A stretch of DNA of 12,508 bases, from NCBI GenBank assembly GCA_013152695.1, contig JAADFV010000113.1, positions 1 through 12,508 of the forward strand, given 5' to 3'. Below the pieces are notes generated by a model that made no database searches, had not been told where the DNA came from, and saw only the letters and a program-made list of their open reading frames with translations. This stretch comes from Chloroflexota bacterium. Its GTDB lineage: Bacteria > Chloroflexota > Anaerolineae > J102. The position numbers were made by a program, and so were the translations under genes. This document shows, piece by piece, positions 1 to 7,065 of the stretch (position 1 is its first letter; each line of letters starts with the position of its first letter).

Positions 1-628
1 TGCTACGATTGCTGGGAAGAATTCCCCGAGGAGCGGCATTCGTACACGCTCGCCTCCATTTATGGCGGCTTGCAGGCGTATGCCCTCCTCAGTGGTCACG
101 AACGCACCTTTACCCTGGCGGCGATTGCGCAAACACTACTCGCCGCCGCGACCGAGGCCGGCCATTTCGTCAAATTTATCGACTCCAGGGCGGTGGATGC
201 CAGTTTATTGGGGATTGCTCTCCCCTACGCCGTCTTCCCGCCCGACCACCCTCTTGTCTCGGCCACCGTGCAGAAGATCGAGCAGACACTGGCCCCACAT
301 GGTGGCGTTCATCGCTACGCCGAAGACACGTACTACGGCGGTGGTGAATGGGTCTTGCTCACGGCCTGGCTGGGCTGGTATTATGTCGAGATTGGTGATG
401 AAAGCCATGGCGGCCTTACGCTGGGTCGAGGCTCAGGCCGATGCGCAGGGACAGCTTCCCGAACAAATTCCCACCCACCTCAACGCCCCCGACTACTACG
501 AGCCCTGGCGGCAACGCTGGGGGGATATCGCCAATCCCCTGCTCTGGTCACACGCCAAATACCTCATCCTCAAAACGAACCTCGAGGCCCTGCACGAAGA
601 GAGAATGTCTGCCAAAGAAGGGAAGTGA
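1..628 (+). pseudogene. GH15 glucoamylase-like hydrolase, C-terminal part, frameshifted
   Basis: C-terminal part of a glycoside hydrolase family 15 (glucoamylase/glucodextranase-type) enzyme, which releases glucose from the ends of alpha-glucans. The gene enters from the left edge in the frame of base 1. A W-E-E motif at codons 5-7, followed by HSYTLASIYGGLQAYA, matches the GH15 region that carries the general acid. This frame stays GH15-like up to WLGWYYVEIGDE (about base 402). The matching continuation, AMAALRWVEAQADAQGQLPEQ, lies in the next frame and ends at the TGA at 626-628. Its LPEQ (452-466) is the family's general-base motif. Reading the AAA at 401-403 as AA joins the two frames without a gap, so one extra base explains the break. 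It could be a real mutation or a sequencing/assembly error. Family assignment is fairly sure; substrate is not determined, and a GH15 trehalase is possible. Confidence 0.75.
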
Positions 629-641
629 AGACGGTGAGCGA

Positions 642-1292
642 CTAACCTTCGATCAACCCCTCCCGGATCGCATAGCTTACGAGCTCGATTCGAGAGCGAA
701 GTCCCAATCGTTTCAGCATATTTTCGATATGCCGATCGACCGTGCGGGCACTTAAGCCGAGCTCCTCCCCGATCTTTTGGCTCGTATGCCCTTTTGCCAC
801 CAATTGCAGCACTTCCTTCTGGCGAGGAGTCAATTCCGGGCGCTTGCTCCCCCCTGCCCCCTGCGAGCTCCGATATCCCTGCACCAAGGTGTTGACAAGG
901 CTGGGATGCAGATAAGCCTTACCGGCATGAACCTGACGCACAGCGCGAATTAGCTCTTCAGACGCGGCTTGTTTGGGTAAATAACCATCCACATCTGCAT
1001 CCAGTAGTTCCAACAAGTAAGCAGAACTGACGTGGATAGTGACGACGAGAATGGCGATATCCGGATATTGTTCCTTGAGCCGGCGTGCCGTTTCTGCTCC
1101 ATCCATCCCCGGCATAGAAATGTCCAGGAGGACGACATCAGGATGCACGGCCGCGGCCAGAGCAAGACCTTCTTCACCAGAGCCAGCTTCTCCGACAATC
1201 TCCATGTCTGGCTGAGACTCCAGTAACATTCGGAAACCCGCTCGCACCATCTGGTGATCTTCAATCAATATCAAGCGAATACTCTCTGCCAT
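642..1292 (-). CDS. NarL/FixJ-family response regulator
   Basis: Two-domain DNA-binding response regulator of 216 aa, the usual length for the NarL/FixJ family. The receiver domain (about 5-120) has the acidic pair E11-D12, phospho-acceptor D57 in VVLLDISMPGMDG, T85 and K107. A LuxR-type helix-turn-helix (about 151-216) carries LTPRQKEVLQLVAKGHTSQKIGEELGLS and ends in VDRHIENMLKRLGL. It should be phosphorylated by the histidine kinase encoded directly upstream. The two genes overlap by 32 bp, which suggests translational coupling and one transcript. A GAGGAGG Shine-Dalgarno lies about 8 nt before the ATG and supports this start. The target promoter is not shown by the sequence. The cytochrome genes upstream in the same orientation are the natural candidates (inference). 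It converges on the GH15 gene with 13 bp between the stops and no hairpin there. Confidence 0.93.
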   Translation of the reverse strand: MAESIRLILIEDHQMVRAGFRMLLESQPDMEIVGEAGSGEEGLALAAAVHPDVVLLDISMPGMDGAETARRLKEQYPDIAILVVTIHVSSAYLLELLDADVDGYLPKQAASEELIRAVRQVHAGKAYLHPSLVNTLVQGYRSSQGAGGSKRPELTPRQKEVLQLVAKGHTSQKIGEELGLSARTVDRHIENMLKRLGLRSRIELVSYAIREGLIEG

Positions 1293-2832
1293 CGGAGGCC
1301 TCCTCAGTTGAAATATTGGGAAAAGAAATAGGCATATTTATCTTGAGTCGAGTGCCCTGCCCCGGTGCTGCTTCAATTTGGCATCGTCCTCCTACCATCG
1401 CTACACGTTCACGGATACCAATCAACCCCCAGCCATGCATCGATTTGTCGGAGGCCCGCTTTACAGTGGCAGGATCGAAGCCCCGTCCATTATCCTCCAC
1501 GGTAAGATGCACCCAACCATTCTCGCATTTCAAAGTCACCCGGATGTGGGTGGCGTGGGCATGACGCTCGACATTGGTAAGCGCCTCCTGGGTAATACGG
1601 AACAGCGTCGTCTCCAGGGCGGGAGGAAAACGACACACACTTCCATCGGTCACCACTTCAATCTGGGTCTCCGGCATCTGTTGTTGTTTGTTCTGGGCAT
1701 ACCAGTGTAACGCCGGAATCAGGCCCATATCATCCAACACAGAGGGCCGTAAAGCAACAATGAGACGCCGCAATTCCTTGATGGCGTGGCTGCTCATATC
1801 CGACAGTTGGTGCAAATGTTCTTTCGCTTTTTCAGGGTCAGTGGTGACCAATTGATCGGCCCCTGCCAGACCCGTGGCCAGGGCCGTGAGGACCTGCAAG
1901 GTATCGTCATGTAGGTCTCGGGCCAGCCGTGCCCGTTCGTCTTCCTGCGCGGTGACGGTACGCAGGAGTAATTCACCTCGTAGAGCATCGCGACGGGCGA
2001 TAGCCTCCTTGGCCTGCTGTTCTGCCTTCGCCAAAAGCCGTTGCCGCTGTATTTCAAAAATATGAAGAGAGCGGATGATAAAAGCTGCCATGGCCACAGC
2101 CAAAACGGCCCGGAATGCCTGGACAGGGAAGCCAAACCAGGAAGAAAACAGATTCTGATTGAGAACTGTGGAAGGAAAGAGAGGACTGACAGGGCCAAAA
2201 AGCTGTCCTACCAAGCCATAAAGCAGAAAAACAATCGCCGCCCCTAAAAGATGGTTTGTAAAGGCTAATTCCCCTGTCTGGCGCCATTGCCGTCGCTGAA
2301 TCAGAAGGGCGGTGGCAGCGAGGAGAGCGCCTGTGATCCCCAGAGCATAGCGAGCAAGTACATCAGAAGCATGAAGCCAGGCGATCGGTGTATCTCGCAG
2401 TTGTATTCCCAAAATCAGAACCCCTATCAAATACATGGTCATGGCCCCCAACCCCACCCATACATCCATCAAAGCCGTATGCCGTGAACGTGTGAGCATA
2501 CGTACGCCAAAGGAAATCAGGGAGACAAAGGAGAACGCCAGTAGCCCCAGCCGCGCCCACTCCAACCATAAAGGAGGAACGACACCGTAGGCCTGCTCCC
2601 CGATTTTTTCGAACATCTCCACCCATTCATGAAAACCGTGGGCAAAACCAAACGCAGCCAACGGCCACATCGCCTGGGAGAAGCGAGAGTGCGAGGAACG
2701 ACTCGCTTCGATGGCTACAGCCAATCCCAGCGTGTAGAATCCCAGACCGTAGATAAAGTAGATGTGTGTAATGCGGCTGGTGAAAAAGACTTCCATAACT
2801 GGCTCACTGGCTATTGTATATTGAGTTGACAT
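1261..2832 (-). CDS. Membrane sensor histidine kinase (HisKA_3/NarX-NreB type)
   Basis: Sensor kinase of 523 aa partnered with the overlapping response regulator. The N-terminal 255 residues are hydrophobic with about seven predicted membrane helices (roughly 20-42, 53-70, 90-112, 122-144, 157-178, 191-213, 238-256). The second helix region contains FAHGFHEWVE, with two His near the membrane. A coiled linker (about 258-298) leads to the HisKA_3 dimerisation domain with phospho-acceptor H308 in ARLARDLHDD. The ATPase domain follows with the N-box N420, DNGRGF at 447-452 and GWGLIGIRER at 467-476. No PAS, HAMP or periplasmic sensor domain is visible, so the signal is probably read within or near the membrane (inference). 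Start choice is uncertain: GAGGA abuts the ATG used here, and Met13 is an alternative. The ligand is unknown; a redox or quinone signal would fit the cytochrome context. Confidence 0.9.
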   Translation of the reverse strand: MSTQYTIASEPVMEVFFTSRITHIYFIYGLGFYTLGLAVAIEASRSSHSRFSQAMWPLAAFGFAHGFHEWVEMFEKIGEQAYGVVPPLWLEWARLGLLAFSFVSLISFGVRMLTRSRHTALMDVWVGLGAMTMYLIGVLILGIQLRDTPIAWLHASDVLARYALGITGALLAATALLIQRRQWRQTGELAFTNHLLGAAIVFLLYGLVGQLFGPVSPLFPSTVLNQNLFSSWFGFPVQAFRAVLAVAMAAFIIRSLHIFEIQRQRLLAKAEQQAKEAIARRDALRGELLLRTVTAQEDERARLARDLHDDTLQVLTALATGLAGADQLVTTDPEKAKEHLHQLSDMSSHAIKELRRLIVALRPSVLDDMGLIPALHWYAQNKQQQMPETQIEVVTDGSVCRFPPALETTLFRITQEALTNVERHAHATHIRVTLKCENGWVHLTVEDNGRGFDPATVKRASDKSMHGWGLIGIRERVAMVGGRCQIEAAPGQGTRLKINMPISFPNISTEEASDGREYSLDID

Positions 2833-2928
2833 TCCTCACAAATAATTATCCCAAGAATGAGCAGCTCCGCCTTGTTTCATGACGATCGTTCTCAGCGATG
2901 GGGTATTTGTCACCCAGAAGGAACATTT

Positions 2929-2967
2929 GTCACCCTGAGTGAAACGAAGGGTCTCGCCGTGCATGTG
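2929..2967. repeat. Dispersed repeat family A, copy 1
   Basis: A 39-bp unit with core CCTGAGTGAAACGAAGGGTC and tail CGCCGTGCATGTG. Its ACCCT and AGGGT ends can pair into a short stem. It matches copy 2 at all but a few positions, and also matches copy 3. The core resembles a type of intergenic repeat I recall from many bacterial genomes (recall only, not checked). Confidence 0.8.
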
Positions 2968-3085
2968 CGGACGAGGGTGAGCAAATCCCGCGCCGTACCC
3001 ATTGCCTATGGGATTGTCACGTGGCAAGACCTGGGCCGGTGTGTGGGGGTCACTTCAAGGATTTCCTCACCCCTGCGGTACATCT

Positions 3086-3124
3086 GTCACCCTGAGTGCA
3101 ACGAAGGGTCTCGCGGTTCATGTG
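3086..3124. repeat. Dispersed repeat family A, copy 2
   Basis: A 39-bp unit beginning GTCACCCTGAGTGCAACGAA. It is almost identical to copy 1, with one change in the core and two in the tail (CGCGGTTCATGTG). It is followed after about 10 bp by repeat B copy 1, forming a composite A-B block. Confidence 0.8.
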
Positions 3125-3134
3125 CCGGTGAGAT

Positions 3135-3191
3135 GCTTCGCTGGCATTGGCCGGGCTGATGTGAGGCCCGCTGCTGTGAGGGTGTCGCTGG
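3135..3191. repeat. Dispersed repeat family B, copy 1
   Basis: About 57 bp starting GCTTCGCTGG, containing a TTGGC/GGGCTG stretch and ending GCTGCTGTGAGGGTGTCGCTGG. The same order of blocks recurs at 3304-3360. It lies directly after repeat A copy 2. Confidence 0.65.
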
Positions 3192-3230
3192 AAAGAAAGT
3201 TGGCCGGTCGTCCCACTCAGCATGACAATT

Positions 3231-3265
3231 ACCTGAGTGAAACGAAGGGTCTCGCCGTGCATGTG
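3231..3265. repeat. Dispersed repeat family A, copy 3 (5' truncated)
   Basis: Begins at CCTGAGTGAAACGAAGGGTC and is identical to copy 1 through CGCCGTGCATGTG. It lacks the first few bases of the unit. It is followed by a GCCCT/AGGGC stem (3280-3301) and then repeat B copy 2. Confidence 0.8.
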
Positions 3266-3303
3266 AGCAATGAGATGCCGCCCTTCGACTCCTCTTAGGG
3301 CAG

Positions 3304-3360
3304 GCTTCGCTGGGGTTGGCTGGGGCCGTGGGAGGCCGGCTGCTGTGAGGGTCTCGCCGT
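3304..3360. repeat. Dispersed repeat family B, copy 2
   Basis: Starts GCTTCGCTGG and ends GCTGCTGTGAGGGTCTCGCC, matching copy 1 at both ends with a divergent middle. Its last bases (GGGTCTCGCCGT) also match the tail of repeat A, so A and B share an end module. Confidence 0.65.
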
Positions 3361-3391
3361 ACAGAGCGCAATGTGTGAAAAATGGAAGTTA

Positions 3392-5065
3392 TCACTGGGG
3401 CGCGCCGGCATCAATCCATAGTTCAATCCATTGTAGCTCCCGGTCGGGCAAAGTGTTGGGATGGCCATTGCGAAGGAGCGTGATCAAGAGACTCTCCTTG
3501 GCGTCACCGGGGATGATGGCCGGGCCCAGATTACCGCCCGCCATCAGTCCTTCGTAAGAATCAAGATACAAACCGGCAGTACCACCGTGGCAGGCCACAC
3601 AACGCGATTGTAAAATCGGCCCGATCAGGTCCGTCCAGGTCAAAGCGGCCTCGGGATAAGTGGGGAGAGTCTCATCCAAGACATTGGTCAGTTCGACAAT
3701 ACCCGGTGCATTCAAACCAGCGTATTTCCAATCGACGCCATGACAGGCACTGTTGGCGCAAAAACTGACATTACTCGTGCCACCGGCGTCGGCCGTATCA
3801 TGGCAGCCCTCACAAGTATCATCGAAGGCGAAACGATGCTTGGCCAGCCAATTACTGTCACTGTGAGAGCGTGGCTCAAAAGCCTCCTCGACGTGCAAGG
3901 GTGGGACAGTGCCATCAGGCCGTTCTTTGAGAGGAATGCTATGGCACAAATTACATTCGATACGAATACTTTCCTTTTCCTCGTTCAGATGTTTGCCATC
4001 ATGGCAGCGGAAACATCCTGCTGATTGCTCGTGCCCTACATTGTTAGGATGTGTTTTCCAGGTGACGGCCATGGTGGGAAACACCATCTGCTCGTACAAA
4101 ATACCGACCTGGCGCACAGCTTCGGCTACGACATCTTCATGCTCGGCGTAATAGGTGGGCCAATTGTCCTGATAATAGGTCAGCAAACCATCGATGGCCT
4201 TTTGTGCCACTTCGATCGAGGGATAGGGCCGTTCCATAACCGCCATCGCATTTTGCTTGAAATAGGGAATCTCGGGCGAAATGATCCCACGCGCCATCGC
4301 GTCATCCAGAGCATCGGAGGGCGCTGGGAACAGATGAGAAATGCGATTGTGACAGGTCATGCAGTCAACCGTCTTGATGCGAGATTGGTTCTGTTCGACG
4401 AAATTGGCCGGTAAATCTGTAGTCGCATCGATGAAGACATCAGTCTTGCCACTTCCGACATAAGTGACACTTACCCAGGGAATCACTTGTTCCAGACGCA
4501 GATCGTCCGTGGCAATATACTGCACCTTGTTCTCGATATGCCAGTGGATGCCCTTGCCTCGTCCTTCGCGATGCGTACCGCCGCCGGTCTTGAAGGCCAT
4601 GGTCGTCACCGAAGGTTTATTGCTCTGGGCGGCGTCGAAATGTTTGAACTCGCGCAGACTGTCATCGGAAAACTTGGAAGGATTATGGCAGCGCTCGCAG
4701 ATTTGCGACGCCGGCCGTAAGTTTTTGATGTAGATGGGGGCCTCGTAGTCGGCTCCGATAAACTTGATGACATGGGAAAGATCACTGGCTTTACGCGTAA
4801 ACTGGGTGGCGATGAGACCACGACCAATGTGGCACTCGACGCAGTTGACACGGGCATGCGGTGATTGTTGGTAGGCAATGAATTCTGGCGGCATGGTGTG
4901 GCAGGTGGTGCCACAAAACGAAGAACTGTTGGTATATTCCCAGCCGGCGCCGGCAGCAATGAATACCAGCAGGCCGAAGGCCATAATGACCGCAAAGGGC
5001 GCCAAACGCTGGATTCGCGAGGCGGTCGGACCAGGAGAAAAGAAGCGACGAAGCCAACTACGCAT
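3392..5065 (-). CDS. Nine-haem NapC/NirT-like membrane cytochrome c with C-terminal monohaem domain
   Basis: A 557-aa c-type cytochrome with one N-terminal membrane anchor (about 22-42) and the rest outside the cytoplasmic membrane. The start of the soluble part, FCGTTCHTMPPEF...SPHARVNCVECHIG, has the NapC/NirT layout, a family that oxidises quinol. Nine haem sites are seen: C51-GTT-CH (CX3CH), CH pairs ending at H79, H127, H239, H355, H375 and H422 (all CX2CH), C436-ANSA-CH (CX4CH) and C489-VA-CH. The last 85 residues (ILQSRCVACHGG...GDAKESLL...WIDAGAPQ) resemble a planctomycete-type monohaem cytochrome domain fused to the end. An AAAGAGG Shine-Dalgarno sits about 7 nt before the ATG, inside the end of the upstream gene; the two overlap by 8 bp and are probably translationally coupled. 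Probable role: quinol-side entry of an electron conduit (inference). No catalytic reductase haem (for example CXXCK) is seen. Confidence 0.9.
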   Translation of the reverse strand: MRSWLRRFFSPGPTASRIQRLAPFAVIMAFGLLVFIAAGAGWEYTNSSSFCGTTCHTMPPEFIAYQQSPHARVNCVECHIGRGLIATQFTRKASDLSHVIKFIGADYEAPIYIKNLRPASQICERCHNPSKFSDDSLREFKHFDAAQSNKPSVTTMAFKTGGGTHREGRGKGIHWHIENKVQYIATDDLRLEQVIPWVSVTYVGSGKTDVFIDATTDLPANFVEQNQSRIKTVDCMTCHNRISHLFPAPSDALDDAMARGIISPEIPYFKQNAMAVMERPYPSIEVAQKAIDGLLTYYQDNWPTYYAEHEDVVAEAVRQVGILYEQMVFPTMAVTWKTHPNNVGHEQSAGCFRCHDGKHLNEEKESIRIECNLCHSIPLKERPDGTVPPLHVEEAFEPRSHSDSNWLAKHRFAFDDTCEGCHDTADAGGTSNVSFCANSACHGVDWKYAGLNAPGIVELTNVLDETLPTYPEAALTWTDLIGPILQSRCVACHGGTAGLYLDSYEGLMAGGNLGPAIIPGDAKESLLITLLRNGHPNTLPDRELQWIELWIDAGAPQ

Positions 5066-6944
5066 GGGACAACCTCTTTGAACGAATGGCTCGATAGATC
5101 CAGAATAGAATGCCTAACACCAGCAATCCCAAAAAGACTTTTGCTGCTGTACGTAATTCCTGCCCCTGTACCGTGTGCTCGATTTCTGCAGGCTGGCCGA
5201 CTGAAGGGATGTGGGTGGGGGGAGGGGGTGACGTGGGGGTTGGCCCAGGCCCAAAAATAGCGGCGGGATTAGGGGGACTGTGCTCAGCAGCATAACTAAT
5301 TGTGTCAACGGCCCATTGCGGGCTCTCTCCCGACTTGTCGTGGCAGAGATTGCAGGCATTAGGCATTTCTTCGACACCGCCGAAAGCAAGCGTGGCCTCG
5401 GGATTGGGCTGTAACATGCTGTGGTTATGGATATCATAGGGTACAGCACTGGTTGCCATTTCCGGCATGTGATCGCTGCAGACAAAGTCACGTTCGGTCA
5501 TCGCCTTTTCATGGTAAGGCATGTGTTTGGCGATGGCTTGCTTGTCGCCATGGCATTGCAAACAAAGGTCGTTGAGCGGCAACCGTAATTGCGATTGACC
5601 GATGCCATTATCGTGAAGAGAGTGACAGGTAGTACAGGCAGTTTCAGATGAAACAGCCATTGGGCTACCCAGCCGCCAGTCCATGTATTGTTGGTGATGT
5701 GCTTTAGCGCTACCGTCAGGCCACACGGCACTGTCATCACTGGTAAAAGTAAAATGGGCGTTCAGTTTGTCGCCAGGGCGATAACTGGCGGGAAAATCAT
5801 ACCCCTCGGGTGATTTTCCTCGACTATGACACGATCCACAGACCTGATCGTCGACCTTGCGAAAAATCTCGACGTTTTCTGGATCGGCGGCATGGTCAGC
5901 ACCGGGCCCGTGGCAGCTTTCGCAACCAATACCAAATTCGATAAAACCCCAGGTTTGCGTATTCAAACCGGTGACATGGCATGATCCGCAACTCTGTCGC
6001 CACTCTCGCTCCTGCCAGTCGTCGGGATGATAAGGTTGCCAGTCGCCCGTCTCCACGATCCATGCTGCCGGCAGGATATAGTAATTATCATTTTCGTCTT
6101 TCGTGATATAATTTTGTTTCCATCGATTGCCAATGGTGTAAACGATATCCTTTTTATTGAAAGTCAAGTCGGGATCATAATGGAAAAAGTCTCCGATGAT
6201 GGCTTCCGGATTTTCGGCAGGATTCTGAATCATACGGGCGTGGAGGGTGTCACGCCAGGAGAAATACTGGTCTTCATGACAGCCGGCACAGCGATCGCTG
6301 CCGATGTAACCGCTGGCAGCTTCGCCCAAACCGGGCCGTGGCGCAATGTAATCAGCAACCCAGGCCTCACTCTCGTCACTGTGGCAGGCCAGACAAGCTG
6401 CAGGCATGCTGTTCATAATGTTGTCTACACGATCGATGGCGTGATCGCCGTGACAATCGATACACGCAGGAAGTTTGGCGTTAGCTGAATCGGTGGGATG
6501 AAAAGGATTATGGGGATAATGACAAGTCTTACAGTTTTCCGAAACTGCTAAGGCGAAATCCCGGCGGTTCGATGCAGGATTCTGCTGATGGGGATAGCGA
6601 TAACGTACTTTGCCCTGGTGGCATCCCTGGCAAGTGACTGGAGAAGAAGCGAAAGTGCTGTGAGCAGAGGCATCCAGCTTTTCCAGCGGCACCAAGAGGG
6701 GGAGCTGCTCGCCCGAAGGCAGGGTGAGGGAACGCTGATTGTCACCGTGGCAACTACGGCAGGCATAGTCGGAGGGAGGGCCATCGGCGGCGACAGACGG
6801 TGCCGCTATCAGCCAAAGCGCACACGCCAAAAGCACCATTACAGCAATGCCAACAGGAGAAAAAGCGGCAAAGCGAGGAGGGGACGAGGGCGTCACTCGG
6901 GTTGATGAAAAGGATGTGGTTAAATGTTTTCCGGATGTAGCCAT
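5058..6944 (-). CDS. Twelve-haem membrane-anchored cytochrome c (cytochrome c554-like module)
   Basis: A 628-aa protein with an N-terminal hydrophobic signal/anchor (about 31-53, ending PSVAADG), a haem-rich region (62-534), a Pro-rich linker (565-585) and a C-terminal membrane helix (about 599-617) followed by basic residues. Twelve CXXCH motifs begin at C62, C105, C138, C161, C184, C219, C319, C341, C369, C437, C461 and C531. A thirteenth site is degenerate: C489-S-D-H where CXXCH is expected before MP. From YIGSDRCAGCHEDQYFSW onward it parallels the octahaem lipoprotein encoded upstream, including CGSCHVTG, CESCHGPG and CGSCHSRG, a cytochrome c554-type arrangement. It probably passes electrons between the NapC-like partner and the outer lipoprotein (inference). 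The long N-terminus and a weak ribosome site (AGG 11-12 nt from the ATG) leave the start uncertain. Confidence 0.9.
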   Translation of the reverse strand: MATSGKHLTTSFSSTRVTPSSPPRFAAFSPVGIAVMVLLACALWLIAAPSVAADGPPSDYACRSCHGDNQRSLTLPSGEQLPLLVPLEKLDASAHSTFASSPVTCQGCHQGKVRYRYPHQQNPASNRRDFALAVSENCKTCHYPHNPFHPTDSANAKLPACIDCHGDHAIDRVDNIMNSMPAACLACHSDESEAWVADYIAPRPGLGEAASGYIGSDRCAGCHEDQYFSWRDTLHARMIQNPAENPEAIIGDFFHYDPDLTFNKKDIVYTIGNRWKQNYITKDENDNYYILPAAWIVETGDWQPYHPDDWQEREWRQSCGSCHVTGLNTQTWGFIEFGIGCESCHGPGADHAADPENVEIFRKVDDQVCGSCHSRGKSPEGYDFPASYRPGDKLNAHFTFTSDDSAVWPDGSAKAHHQQYMDWRLGSPMAVSSETACTTCHSLHDNGIGQSQLRLPLNDLCLQCHGDKQAIAKHMPYHEKAMTERDFVCSDHMPEMATSAVPYDIHNHSMLQPNPEATLAFGGVEEMPNACNLCHDKSGESPQWAVDTISYAAEHSPPNPAAIFGPGPTPTSPPPPTHIPSVGQPAEIEHTVQGQELRTAAKVFLGLLVLGILFWIYRAIRSKRLSHA

Positions 6945-6967
6945 GCCGTTGTTACCTGATTAAGGGG

Positions 6968-7003
6968 CGGGTCACGCCAACGGGAAGCTGCTGGCGTGAC
7001 CCG
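6968..7003 (-). other. Perfect 12-bp hairpin between two cytochrome genes
   Basis: CGGGTCACGCCA (6968-6979) and TGGCGTGACCCG (6992-7003) are exact reverse complements around a 12-nt loop. The hairpin lies in the 121-bp gap between the lipoprotein stop and the next start. On the transcribed strand it is followed by CCCCTTAATC, not a U-run, so it is not a standard intrinsic terminator. A role in transcript processing, stability or partial read-through would explain unequal expression of the first gene (inference). Confidence 0.8.
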
Positions 7004-7065
7004 TGATTCCTCGAATTACTTGGGGACATTTCGGTGTCTTATCACCACCGAATCTGACCTATGTC

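Larger units (their letters stand above)
2833..3391. other. Repeat-rich spacer between cytochrome and kinase genes
   Basis: A 559-bp non-coding stretch. It holds two dispersed repeat families, A and B (separate entries), mixed with unique sequence. A further hairpin-like stretch has arms GCCCT (3280-3284) and AGGGC (3297-3301). No convincing gene, no T-tailed terminator and no clear promoter for the kinase gene was found. Because the repeats sit directly after the stop of the nine-haem cytochrome, they may end or process the cytochrome transcript (inference). Confidence 0.7.

Noticed and set aside
2929..3360. CRISPR array
   Set aside because: Only three A units, with unequal spacing, shared B blocks and sequence drift; no uniform spacers and no cas genes.
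6027..6488. A 153-codon open frame on the + strand
   Set aside because: It is antisense to the 12-haem cytochrome, whose CXXCH pattern shows the minus strand is the coding one; no ribosome site and no family resemblance.
6968..7003. Rho-independent terminator
   Set aside because: The stem is perfect but neither strand has a T-run after it.
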